The notes under the pieces: generated by a model
What the model was told of the DNA's origin: nothing
What the model saw: the letters and a program-made list of their open reading frames with translations, nothing else
The model's database searches: none
Made by a program: the position numbers and the translations under genes
Shown here: one piece after another, positions 39,099-47,454 of the stretch
Numbering within the stretch: the stretch's first letter is position 1
Layout of the letters: every line of letters starts with the position of its first letter
Assembly: GCA_018644665.1 (NCBI GenBank)
Contig: JABGQA010000109.1
Span: forward strand, 1 to 64,000
Length of the DNA stretch: 64,000 nucleotides
Source: Candidatus Poribacteria bacterium
GTDB taxonomy: Bacteria; Poribacteria; WGA-4E; GCA-2687025
Direction of reading: 5' to 3'

Positions 39099-39569
39099 AT
39101 GCCTTCTTGGTCGGTCGAGGTCGCGTACAAGCCTGAGTTCCGGGATGTCGAGGCGGATCGCGTCGTCCGTGAGGCGCACGGCCTGGGTATCGACGGCGGG
39201 CTGAAGGCACGCGTCTCGCACATGTACTGGATCGACGGCGAACTCGACGAGGCAGATGCCCGACGGCTAGCGCGCGATCTGCTTGCCGACCCCATCTCGC
39301 AGGTCCACGCCTTGGAGGGGGACGCCGTGGACATCGGCGACTCCGAGGGCTGGATCGCCGAAGCGCACTTCAAGCCCGGCGTCACCGATTCAGTGGGTGA
39401 CAACGTCATCAAGGGCGCGCGGGTCGTCGGCATCGAGGGCATCGCCCGCGCCGCGACGGGGCAGAAGGTCTACCTGCTTGGCGACATCGAACGTGACGCC
39501 GCGGAGCGGATCGCCAACCGCGTTCTCATCAACGACGTGATCCAGACCTGCGAGCTGCGGCGCGTCTAG
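39099..39569 (+). CDS. Stand-alone tandem PurS-like protein
   Basis: 156 residues made of two similar halves of about 72 residues. W-x-x-E, KP, D-V-V/I, G-I, G-E/D-L/I, A-x-R-L/I-A, L and I-Q recur in register: YKPEFRDVEADRVV with FKPGVTDSVGDNVI, and LDEADARRLARDLLADPISQ with IERDAAERIANRVLINDVIQ. Both match the PurS fold, the small subunit or N-terminal domain of phosphoribosylformylglycinamidine synthase. No purL or purQ is nearby in the window. The double form may correspond to the N-terminal region of some long PurL proteins, here encoded separately. GGGAG lies eight bases before ATG 39099. Confidence 0.6.
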   Translation: MPSWSVEVAYKPEFRDVEADRVVREAHGLGIDGGLKARVSHMYWIDGELDEADARRLARDLLADPISQVHALEGDAVDIGDSEGWIAEAHFKPGVTDSVGDNVIKGARVVGIEGIARAATGQKVYLLGDIERDAAERIANRVLINDVIQTCELRRV

Positions 39570-39596
39570 CTGGCGTGTGCGACTCCGACCCGGCCT

Positions 39597-40601
39597 TCAC
39601 AGCACGCTGTAGTAGTCGATCCAGGTCCTGATGGACTGTATCGACCAGTCGAAGGTCTCGTCGACCCGTCCGTCGTGACCCATCCTCGCTGACTTCGTGG
39701 CGTACAGACCCATGTTCCAGATCTGCCGGATCGGTGGGAAGATCTTCGCCGCCGCGTGTTCGTCGGCGCTGAGCGCCCGACACTCTTCGTATCCCTTGAG
39801 GAAGAGATTCCACCGGCGCGTCCGGTTAGCCTTTGCCGCTTTGCTCCACCCGAAATCCCCCGCCTGCCATCCGAACACGGCGAGATCATACGCCCGCCAA
39901 CCGTAGCCGAAGCAGTCAAAGTCGAAGACCGTGGGCGTGTCGTCGTCGCGAAAGTGGACGTTTGTTCGGTTGAGGTCGCCGTGGCAGATGCCGTACTCCG
40001 GTAGCTCCTTGGGCAGAAGCTCATCCACGCGAGCCTTGAGTTGTCCCGCGATGTCCGACAGGTAGTCGTAGTCTCTCGGACGGTGCGCGAGCAGGCGCTG
40101 GACTGCGCGAAGCGGCGAGTCCAGCAGCAGCTCATGGTCGATGTGGAAGCGTTCCAGCGTGTGCGGAAGACGGTCTGCGCACACGTGGATCTGGCCGGCC
40201 AGCCGACCATAGACGTAGCTACGGTGGTCGGTTTCCTCGGACATCCTGCCTCGCGCCCGCGAGAACAGAACGGCATAGCGGATGCCTTCGCATGCCCGTA
40301 GCGGGAGGATGTAGTCGCCGTCCCGAGTCGCTATGGGATGGGAGACGGAAAGCCTGTGCGCGTGGAGGTGGTTGAGCAGTTCCACCTCGGCTTCGATGTC
40401 GTGAAGCTCTCGCCAGCCGTGCACGTAGACGCGGAGGTAGTAGGATGCTGAACGGTCGCGTACGCGGTACGTGTCGTTGAGCCCGCTCTTGAAGAACTCG
40501 CAGGTGGCAGCGCAGTCGAGAGCGTACCGCGGCAGCACCTGTTCGGCGAGAGCATCGGCGGCAAGCACCGACCACACCGCCGGGAAGTGCGGGGAGGTCA
40601 T
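39597..40601 (-). CDS. APH/homoserine-kinase-II-like phosphotransferase
   Basis: 334 residues. Protein-kinase-like fold of the APH group: substrate-side segment SGLNDTYRVRD, the catalytic HGDLNRTN motif, and metal motif VFDFDCFGYGWRAYDLAVF, which most resembles the SrkA/homoserine kinase II/CotS branch. The likely substrate is a small molecule or a protein, undetermined. ATG 40601 is chosen since the residues before it are not protein-like. It is convergent with the PurS-like gene (27 bp apart). Confidence 0.82.
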   Translation of the reverse strand: MTSPHFPAVWSVLAADALAEQVLPRYALDCAATCEFFKSGLNDTYRVRDRSASYYLRVYVHGWRELHDIEAEVELLNHLHAHRLSVSHPIATRDGDYILPLRACEGIRYAVLFSRARGRMSEETDHRSYVYGRLAGQIHVCADRLPHTLERFHIDHELLLDSPLRAVQRLLAHRPRDYDYLSDIAGQLKARVDELLPKELPEYGICHGDLNRTNVHFRDDDTPTVFDFDCFGYGWRAYDLAVFGWQAGDFGWSKAAKANRTRRWNLFLKGYEECRALSADEHAAAKIFPPIRQIWNMGLYATKSARMGHDGRVDETFDWSIQSIRTWIDYYSVL

Positions 40602-41074
40602 GAGCGCGGCCGCGCAGGTGCTGGCATCGTGTCTACTCCGTAAGCGCCACGGCGGATTCGCCGATGCGCCCGACCACGGCTGCCCCGTCGCGACGTTCGC
40701 GCGAATCCGCGGATACCGACCTCTCCCCGGCGAGGGGCGCGGCGGCACGTCTGTCCCTCAGCACGTCGGCCACGGCGGCCCGCGCCACCTTCCCGCCAGA
40801 CTGCACATGGGCGCATGACACCTCGAGGACTGTGGCACACCGCTGCGCCGCGTGGGTCTTTGTCGCAACGCACGCGTCGGCGACGAAGGCGCCCTGGCGT
40901 TCGGTCACCGCGGCCCGCCCCGATGTGATGTCGACGGCCATCCACACAGCCAGAAGCGGCGCGACCGGCGCGGGGCGATGGCCGTCTCGGCTGTGCGGGC
41001 CCCGCCGGCATCGACGCCTCTGCGCAGGTGGCACCCCGATGCGCCGTGAGAGGAGGTCGTATGTCGAACCGAGC

Positions 41075-41142
41075 GGCCGAGTTGGGCGTCCAGACCCTCC
41101 GGCGATCCCGCACGGGATGCTCTACCGCTGAGCCACTCGGCC
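41075..41142 (-). pseudogene. tRNA-like sequence, probably degenerate
   Basis: Read on the minus strand, a perfect 7-bp acceptor (GGCCGAG / CTCGGCC) and a canonical D-arm (GCTCAGCGGTAGAGC) are present. The anticodon arm, ATCCC-GTGC-GGGAT, has a 4-base loop instead of 7, and the T-arm region is poorly paired. At 68 bases it is about three short. Probably a tRNA relic, not a working tRNA. Confidence 0.45.
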
Positions 41143-41161
41143 CGACGTGCCTAGGCCCCAA

Positions 41162-41233
41162 GCCAGCACGCGAGTCGAACGCGTGGACCTCTCGACGATC
41201 GCTCACCGAACGCTCTGCCGCTGGACTACTGGC
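41162..41233 (-). pseudogene. Second tRNA-like sequence, probably degenerate
   Basis: Read on the minus strand, a 6-bp acceptor (GCCAGT / GCTGGC) and a perfect T-arm (ACGCG-TTCGACT-CGCGT) with a canonical TTCGA loop are visible. The D-arm (GTCCAGCGGCAGAGC) has a mismatch, and no normal 7-base anticodon loop can be drawn. It lies 19 bp from the first tRNA-like element. Confidence 0.45.
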
Positions 41234-41321
41234 GCGGTACATGCAAGTGCCAGCAACTGCCCAGGACACAACGCCGAAATGCAGAACGCCGGCGTCTCGA
41301 CGGCGTTGCGCGGACATGCAG

Positions 41322-42085
41322 TCAGGCCGCGCTTCGGCACACATGGATCACCATTCGGCTATCGCCGGCCAACGGGCTGAAGTCATAGTCCCCGTACCGC
41401 TCGAACACCTCGAAGCCATTGTAGTGCAGCAGGGCGTCCATCTCCTGCGGGAAGATGAGGCGGCGGGCCAACGGAGCCACCGACACGGTCTCTTCGCCGG
41501 TGACGTCGGTCCAGCGGCGATACGCTGTCTCGGTGCACGTCTGCGTCACGGGGTCGTATTCGCTGGCGCCGCTGAGCCGAATCTCGTGGCCTTCGGGGCG
41601 CCTGTACGAACTCCAGTGCTCTTCCGCGACCGTGCGCATGCCTCCGGGCTTAGGGAACACAGTCGACACGACGAAGGTACCGCCCGGCGCAAGGTGCTCG
41701 TGGACGCAGGCGTACAGACTTTCCTGTTCGTGGCGCGACAGGAGGTGTTCGAACATCCCTCCCGTGTCGATCACGAGGCGGGACTGCCGGGCCAGGCGGA
41801 AGTCGCACGCGTCGGCCTCCACCCACGCGACAGAGACGTCGCCTCCCTTCTATCTTCTCTCGCGCGCGCGAGCATCGCGGGAGCTACGTCGAGGCCGCAC
41901 GTCTCGAAGCCGTGCTGCGCGAGGGGGATGGTGAACCGCCCGGTGCCACATCCCAGGTCGAGAACGGGTCCGCCAGCGCGCCGCGCCATCCCCAGGCAGA
42001 ACGGCCCGATCGGCTCGAATTCGCTGTTCTCGAGGTCGTAGATCGTGGCGCCGGCGTACTCCGTCGGTATGTCACGGCGGGGCAT
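41322..42085 (-). pseudogene. SAM-dependent methyltransferase with one frameshift
   Basis: The N-terminal part (ATG 42085, MPRRDIPTEYAGATIYDLEN, with GGAGG upstream) carries motif I VLDLGCGTGRF and CGLDVAPAML. It runs in one frame to about 41845. The C-terminal part continues one base out of frame from DVSVAWVEADACDF, through DTGGMFEHLLSRHEQ, to the stop at 41322. Joining the frames at the GGGAGGCG around 41841-41848 restores one continuous class I methyltransferase of about 254 residues. A single indel (true mutation or sequencing error) explains it. The tRNA-like relics lie just downstream. Confidence 0.75.
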
Positions 42086-42164
42086 AGGATCCTCCGACAG
42101 ACTCGGGTAGTGGCGGCCCCCGCCTGTGGAGGCATGCGTGCGCTGACGGGCATCGTCGGACACG

Positions 42165-43022
42165 CTACATCCCATGCAGGAAGGCGCGCAGGGCGGCCCG
42201 CAGCAGTTCCGGCTTCTCAACCCACGGGTAGTGGCCGACCTCAGGCAGTGACACGAACTCGCCGTTGGCCATCGTCCGCGCGACGGTCTCCGCGGACCAG
42301 CCTGGTCGGGGATCGCTCGCGCCGTGCACGACGAGCGCCGGCATCGGCAACTGAGCGACGCGTGTCACGAATCGCGGGCTCAGGGCGATCCGCTCGTGGT
42401 CGGCGTTGACGAGCGCGTTCACCTCGGGGTTGATGAGCCGGTCATGGTCCTCGGGTCGGTCCGGCATGGCATGCGGGTCGTGGTAGTTCGTCGGCTCCAG
42501 TATCTGCCACCGCTCGCGCGCGATAACCTCACGCTCTCGGCCCGTCGCGCCTGCGGACATACGGCTGAGTTGCTCATGCCGTGTCCGCGCCTCTGGAGTG
42601 AGGCGGGAGAGCCGCGACCGACGGTACTCTGTGCGCCACCGCGGGTCCAGACCCGTGCCGCTGATGTACAGGAGCGCCCGCGTCCGCGACGGGTACCTCG
42701 CCGCATAGATCAGCGCCAGCGACGCGCCCCACGAATGGCCGCCGACGACCCATTTCCTGATACGCCGACGGGCGCGGAGCGCCTCCAGGTCGTCGACGAA
42801 AGTGGTGACATCGTACGGCGGGCGTCGCTCCGACCGGCCGGAGCCGCGCTGGTCGTACCGCGTTACCTCGGCGAGGTCGTCGATCATCGCCGCGACTGGG
42901 CCGAGATCGTCATAGCCGCCGGGCCCGCCATGGCAGAGCACCACAGGCGTCCCTTTGCCCTGCCGCGTCGTGTGCAGCATGACGCGGTTGGCCTTCACCT
43001 GCTGCGTCGTGACGTCGCCCAT
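42165..43022 (-). CDS. Alpha/beta hydrolase, proline-iminopeptidase-like
   Basis: 285 residues. Oxyanion motif HGGPGG (S33-like peptidase type), nucleophile elbow GGHSWGA, DQRGSGRS, an acid in VHGASDPR and the catalytic histidine in VGHYPW. This set is typical of prolyl aminopeptidases and related hydrolases that release an N-terminal residue from small peptides or act on amide/ester substrates. Cytoplasmic, with no signal peptide. A shorter start at MLHTTRQGKG is possible. It follows the Gfo/Idh gene on the same strand, from which it is separated by a terminator hairpin. Confidence 0.85.
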   Translation of the reverse strand: MGDVTTQQVKANRVMLHTTRQGKGTPVVLCHGGPGGYDDLGPVAAMIDDLAEVTRYDQRGSGRSERRPPYDVTTFVDDLEALRARRRIRKWVVGGHSWGASLALIYAARYPSRTRALLYISGTGLDPRWRTEYRRSRLSRLTPEARTRHEQLSRMSAGATGREREVIARERWQILEPTNYHDPHAMPDRPEDHDRLINPEVNALVNADHERIALSPRFVTRVAQLPMPALVVHGASDPRPGWSAETVARTMANGEFVSLPEVGHYPWVEKPELLRAALRAFLHGM

Positions 43023-43050
43023 TCGCCGTCATGGCTCCTGAAACAAGACG

Positions 43051-43072
43051 GCCCCGGCCGAACGGCCGGGGC
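43051..43072 (-). terminator. Intrinsic terminator downstream of the Gfo/Idh gene
   Basis: GCCCCGGCC / GGCCGGGGC, a 9-bp stem with a 4-base loop, is followed on the minus strand by GTCTTGTTT. It lies about 30-50 bases after the stop of the oxidoreductase gene and before the hydrolase gene. Confidence 0.65.
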
Positions 43073-43101
43073 TTGAGGTGTATCCGGGTCGTCGAGCGCC
43101 C

Positions 43102-44115
43102 TTAGTCGAACTCGTACGGCACGGTCTCCGCCTGGTGCGTGCGCGACGACTTCTCGGAGAGTTCCAGCACCGCGATGACGCGCCGCGCCGACTCCGGCGT
43201 CACGATGAGGCTGGTGTTCACGGGGTCGTTCACGTGGGCGACGAAGTTCTCGTAGAACCCGGGACCAGGACGCCCCTTGAACTTCACTTCCTGGCTGTCC
43301 GGGTGGTCCGGCAGCTCCGACTGCACGTTGAAGCAGCCGTCGCCGTCGGTGATCGCGCCGTGCGATCCCAGCACGCGCCAGCGCTGCTTGCCGACCTTGG
43401 CGATCTGCGACATCTGGATGTCCGCGCTGCAGCCGCTGTCGAACCGGATAATCCCGTGAACATGGTCCTCGTTGCTGATGTCGTCCCACACGAGGTCGTG
43501 GAAGAACCCGGTGATGTTCACCATCTTGTCCGGGATCACGTTCAGGAGCCAGTCGATGAAGTGCGCGCCCCAGTCGTAGAAGGCTCCCCCAGACACGCGC
43601 TTGACGCTGCGCCACCAGTCCGGGTTCGGCTTGCTGTAGCCGCCGCCCCACATCTCGATGTTGAACACCTGCCCGATAGCGCCGCTCTCGATGATGCCCT
43701 TCAGCGTCCAGAAATCCTGGTCCCACCGACGGTTGTGGTGCACCGTCAGGACGACGTCGTTCTGCTTGGCCGCCTCGATAAGCTCCGTGGCTTCCGCGAT
43801 GCTGATCGTGAACGGCTTCTCAACGACGGCGTGCTTGCCGGCCTGGAGGCACGCCAACGTCGGCCCGTGGTGCAGGTTGTGCGGCAGCACGTTGACGGCC
43901 ACATCGAACTCGCCCCAGGCCAGCATAGCGTCCAGGGTGTTGAAGGTCTCGACCTCCGGGAACTCCTCCTTGGCAGCGACCGTACGCGCCTCGTCGATGT
44001 CCAAGATGGCGACCGTGTTGATCCCATCGGTCCGGTTCATCGCGTGTACGTGATGACGTCCCATGTTGAACGCGGCGCCATAGCCGATGACGGCTCCGCG
44101 AATCTCGTCAGCCAC
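43102..44115 (-). CDS. Gfo/Idh/MocA-family oxidoreductase
   Basis: 337 residues. NAD(P)-binding Rossmann start (GAVIGYGAAF), the EKP motif with its catalytic lysine (HAVVEKPFTI), and the C-terminal half-barrel with GGGAFYDWGAHFIDWLL containing the usual His/Asp. The family oxidises or reduces sugars, inositols and related compounds; the substrate cannot be assigned. It starts at ATG 44115 with a monocistronic layout, closed by a terminator at 43051. Confidence 0.9.
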   Translation of the reverse strand: MADEIRGAVIGYGAAFNMGRHHVHAMNRTDGINTVAILDIDEARTVAAKEEFPEVETFNTLDAMLAWGEFDVAVNVLPHNLHHGPTLACLQAGKHAVVEKPFTISIAEATELIEAAKQNDVVLTVHHNRRWDQDFWTLKGIIESGAIGQVFNIEMWGGGYSKPNPDWWRSVKRVSGGAFYDWGAHFIDWLLNVIPDKMVNITGFFHDLVWDDISNEDHVHGIIRFDSGCSADIQMSQIAKVGKQRWRVLGSHGAITDGDGCFNVQSELPDHPDSQEVKFKGRPGPGFYENFVAHVNDPVNTSLIVTPESARRVIAVLELSEKSSRTHQAETVPYEFD

Positions 44116-44199
44116 CTGTTTCTCCCTGCCTGGAAATGCGTCGTGGGTTGGTGCCCGTCACGGCTGCGGAGTCTAGCACGCGCGCTCGGGACCGGCAAT

Positions 44200-46335
44200 T
44201 CATGCCGATGACGAACCCGACGCGCGTGCCGAACGCCGCTGCCGTGGGCCGTTCAGGAGTGTCCCAAGCGCCGTGTAGCGGACAACGGTCTGATAGGTCA
44301 GAAGTAGCGCGCCTGTGACGACCCCACAAACCAGGCTGAACTTCAGCAACGCGGGCACGTGCCAGTGCCGCACGACCAACTGAGCCCAGATGATCAACGG
44401 GAGGTGGGCGATGTACAGCCAATACGACGAATCCGACACGTACCGCACCCAGGGTCGTTCGCGGGTCAGCACGGCCCGGCAGAGCCCCATCAGCCCCAAC
44501 GTCATAGCCCACGCGTACGTGACCTGCATGGCCACGGAGAGCGCCCGCTGTGAGGTCGGCGTCCCGAGTTTGCCTAGCGCGTCCAGTTCGCCCATCGACG
44601 AGGCCAAGCCTAACGGGAGCGCGACCAACAGCGCCGCCGGCAGAGACACACGCCACCAACGTCCGACGCGTCCAACCTCGTCGTTCGCGTCGTAATACAT
44701 GGCCCCGAATCCGAAGAAGATCGCGTAGTAGAGAAGCACCTGGGGCGTGGGCAGCAGCCCAGCGGACGTGTCCGGCCCGAAACTTCCGGGAACCCGTCCC
44801 ATATACCACTGTGGCGCGAGCGTCAGCGGAATGAGCCACAGCAGCCTCGCGGGCGACAATACCAGCCAGTTGGGGGCGCCCGACCACCCCACGCGGTCGG
44901 CGACGAGGGCGTACACAGCGAACGCGGGGACAAGCCAGCATAGGAACCACAGGAACCACAGATGGTGAAACACCGACGCAGCCATGAGGCGTCGGGCTCG
45001 CTGCACCCACCTCCCTGACCGAGGCGACGGACGCACGCCGCCGCCGGAGCCGCGTTCGGCCAGCAGCGCCGCGACCTGTTCCCTGCCCTCCATGACCTCG
45101 GGCTCGTCCACGTCGATCTGTATCATGCCCGCGATGAACTCGGTTAGCTCCCACGTAGCCGCCAGCGACTCGCCAGCGGTCGAGCCCGAGCCATTGCGCG
45201 CCTCGAGATCCGCGCCCGCTTCGATAAGAAGCTCGGCGGCGCCGGCACGGCCGAAGAACGCGGCAGCGTGCAATGCCGTCGCGCCATCTCCTCCGCGCGC
45301 GTCCACGTCGGCTCCCCTACGCAACAGAAGCGCGACGACGTCCGTCTGGTCGAACAGAGCCGCGATGGCGAGCGGCGTGCCGCCGGACTCGGGATGCCTG
45401 CCGTCTACGTCCGTGCCGGCGTCGAGCAGGGCCTCGACGGCGTCGACGTCGCCGCGTTGGGCGGCCGACCAGATGTCCACCGGGGCGGGCCGGCTCACGC
45501 CTGTGGCGCCGTCCAGGGCCTCCGCGACCTCCTCTCTACCGGCGAGGACTCGGTCCCTGTCAGCCGGGTACCCGACTATGGCGGCGATGAACTGCGTCGT
45601 CGCCCAATCGGTCGCGAGCGACTCGGCGGCAGTTGCGCCCGCGTCCGTTTGCGCGTTTGGGTCGGCGCCCCCCTCGATGAGGCGCCGGACGACGCCCGCG
45701 TGCCCGAAGAACGCTGCCCCGTGGAGCGCGGTCGCCCCGTTGCCGTCCCGCGCATCGACGTTGGCTCCCGCCCGAACGAGGACGTCGACCACGTCCACGC
45801 GCCCGAGGACGGCCGCCAATGCCAACGGCGTCACCTCCAACTGGGGGTGGAGTTCGTCCACGTCGGCGCCGTCGACAAGGTGGCCCTGGATCGCGCCGAC
45901 ATCGCCCTGTCGCACCGCGCGCCATATGCCCACGTCGGCGGCCGCTTTCCGAGGCGCCGTCGCCCCGGACTTCATGCCCGACCGCAGGGCGACGCCACTG
46001 ACCCAAGTCGTCGCGGGCACGAACGTGACCATGCACAGGCCGAGGGGTAGGACGATCCGGCGGACGCGCTGCGCGAGCAGTGATCGGAGACCACGGCGCC
46101 GCCACAGCATGGCGGTGAAGAATCCGCTTAGCAGGAAGAACAGCGGCATGCGGAAGCCGTGCACCGCGACGAAAAACAGGCCGAAGCCATCATGCTGTCG
46201 GCTGTCCTGCACGATCCACGGGAACCGAACGAACGACAGCGCGGCGTGCAGTGCGATGCCCAACAACATGGCAAACGCGCGTAGCGCGTCGAGATCGTGC
46301 CGGCGAGCGGGAGAGGGAGTCGAGTCGTTGTGCAT
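44200..46335 (-). CDS. Acyltransferase-3 membrane protein with an ankyrin-repeat insertion
   Basis: 711 residues. The N-terminal part (HDLDALRAFAM, RMPLFFLLSGFF) and the C-terminal part (HHLWFLWFLCW, YISDSSYWLY-like VSDSSYWLYIAHLP) are the two halves of a multi-helix acyltransferase-3 (OafA/OpgC-like) protein, which modifies envelope glycans with acyl groups. Between helices, residues about 130-420 form two copies of a 130-residue unit. Each unit contains ankyrin repeats (TALHGAAFFGHAGVVRRLI; TALHAAAFFGRAGAAELLI) followed by an ESLA...W..T.FIA tail. The start is either ATG 46335 or GTG 46365; neither has a clear ribosome site, and HDLDALR shortly after is the usual family start. Confidence 0.85.
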   Translation of the reverse strand: MHNDSTPSPARRHDLDALRAFAMLLGIALHAALSFVRFPWIVQDSRQHDGFGLFFVAVHGFRMPLFFLLSGFFTAMLWRRRGLRSLLAQRVRRIVLPLGLCMVTFVPATTWVSGVALRSGMKSGATAPRKAAADVGIWRAVRQGDVGAIQGHLVDGADVDELHPQLEVTPLALAAVLGRVDVVDVLVRAGANVDARDGNGATALHGAAFFGHAGVVRRLIEGGADPNAQTDAGATAAESLATDWATTQFIAAIVGYPADRDRVLAGREEVAEALDGATGVSRPAPVDIWSAAQRGDVDAVEALLDAGTDVDGRHPESGGTPLAIAALFDQTDVVALLLRRGADVDARGGDGATALHAAAFFGRAGAAELLIEAGADLEARNGSGSTAGESLAATWELTEFIAGMIQIDVDEPEVMEGREQVAALLAERGSGGGVRPSPRSGRWVQRARRLMAASVFHHLWFLWFLCWLVPAFAVYALVADRVGWSGAPNWLVLSPARLLWLIPLTLAPQWYMGRVPGSFGPDTSAGLLPTPQVLLYYAIFFGFGAMYYDANDEVGRVGRWWRVSLPAALLVALPLGLASSMGELDALGKLGTPTSQRALSVAMQVTYAWAMTLGLMGLCRAVLTRERPWVRYVSDSSYWLYIAHLPLIIWAQLVVRHWHVPALLKFSLVCGVVTGALLLTYQTVVRYTALGTLLNGPRQRRSARASGSSSA

Positions 46336-46393
46336 GTGCGTTGCGTCCCAGCGTCTGGGTTTCACTGGCGGTGGCGCGACGGCCCGCGGCCTG

Positions 46394-47209
46394 TCACTTG
46401 CCGTCCTCCCATACGTAGCTGTAGGACTCCTTGACCTCGCCCGCCAACTGCGGGTTGCGCTTGATGTCCTCCCAGGTCAGCCCTTCTCGCTCCAGTATCA
46501 TCTCGAACTGCTTCTCGCCCGGCGTGCCCTTCGGCGGCCGCCATCGGCTGTCCTTCTTCTTTTGCAACTGCTGAGGGCTGCGTCGCGCTGCGTTGTGCGC
46601 TCCGCCGCCCGTGACGCCCACGACCCCGGTGTCGAGCGTCAAGTTCAGGTTCCGCCCCTCGTCTCCGCTTAGCTCGACCGCGCCTCGTTGGATGCGTGTA
46701 ACCGTATAGCCGTCCCCGACTTCGTCGCCCACCCCGACGTAGACCGTCGACCCGTTGCGCCCGATGAGGGCCTTGCCGGTCGCGCCAGCAACCATCACAC
46801 CTACCAACTGGAAGGGCTCACGCTTGGCCTCGCCGCTCCATCCGAGCTTGCGGAACAGGTTCCGTTCGACGATGGACGCGTACCGCTCGGGCAGGCCGCC
46901 GCCCCTGCCACTTCGAGTGTCGTCCTGCTGCGGCGTGGTGGCGTGGCGTTTGGCTGCCTGGGCCGGAGCGGACTTCGCCCGTCCCGCGGTTGCGCTCTCC
47001 GAGGGCGACGTCGCCTCCCGGGTCTGGGCCTCGGACAGATCACCGTCGAAGCGCGGCGCGCCGCTGTCGCCAACGACCTTGCGGTGCATCATGTGCCTCC
47101 CCGCCGGCTTCCCGTCGGCCGCCTGCGCGTGGGCAGACGACGCTAGATGTCCTCGGATGCCGAGAGCGGCGACATACGCGGCGACCAACAGCACGCGATA
47201 CCGATCCAT
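46394..47209 (-). CDS. GspC/PilP-like protein
   Basis: 271 residues. An N-terminal membrane anchor or signal (residues 4-24) is followed by a low-complexity linker rich in A/S/T and then a domain beginning YASIVERNLFRKLGW with PFQLVGVMVAG, ALIGRNGSTVYVGVGDEVGDGYTV and VELSGDEGRNLNLTLD. This is the homology-region pattern of type II secretion GspC and type IV pilus PilP. The C-terminal 80 residues are charged and lysine-rich (QKKKDSRWRPPKG). No other secretion gene is adjacent. ATG 47209 is preferred because it begins the membrane segment; upstream residues are not protein-like. Confidence 0.6.
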   Translation of the reverse strand: MDRYRVLLVAAYVAALGIRGHLASSAHAQAADGKPAGRHMMHRKVVGDSGAPRFDGDLSEAQTREATSPSESATAGRAKSAPAQAAKRHATTPQQDDTRSGRGGGLPERYASIVERNLFRKLGWSGEAKREPFQLVGVMVAGATGKALIGRNGSTVYVGVGDEVGDGYTVTRIQRGAVELSGDEGRNLNLTLDTGVVGVTGGGAHNAARRSPQQLQKKKDSRWRPPKGTPGEKQFEMILEREGLTWEDIKRNPQLAGEVKESYSYVWEDGK

Positions 47210-47454
47210 GGATCCCCCACCTGCGGCCTGACGGTACCCGGACGCACGGCACGCGGACGCGCAGCACCGCCGTCGATTGGCGCGGACGGCGGCGCGCCCA
47301 CATGCGCGCGTCGGCCGCGGCCGCATTGTAGAGCCGCCTGCGGGTTCGATGCACGGCGCGCCGCAACGCCCGTGACTTGACCGGCCATCCGGCGCCCAAT
47401 ACGGTACGTCGCATGGGCGGGCGGCGGGAGCCGGCGTTACCCTCGGGAGGATAC

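Larger units (their letters stand above)
40602..41321. other. Largely non-coding stretch with two tRNA-like sequences
   Basis: 720 bases between two minus-strand genes. A minus-strand frame 40633-40941 would give a 102-residue alanine-rich protein (MAVDITSGRAAVTERQ) but lacks a ribosome site and a recognisable family, so it is not called. Two tRNA-like elements at 41075-41142 and 41162-41233 are listed separately. Confidence 0.5.

Noticed and set aside
40633..40941. 102-codon minus-strand ORF (MAVDITSGRAAVTERQ...) in the non-coding stretch
   Set aside because: No ribosome site, no recognisable domain, and alanine/arginine-rich as in chance ORFs of this base composition.
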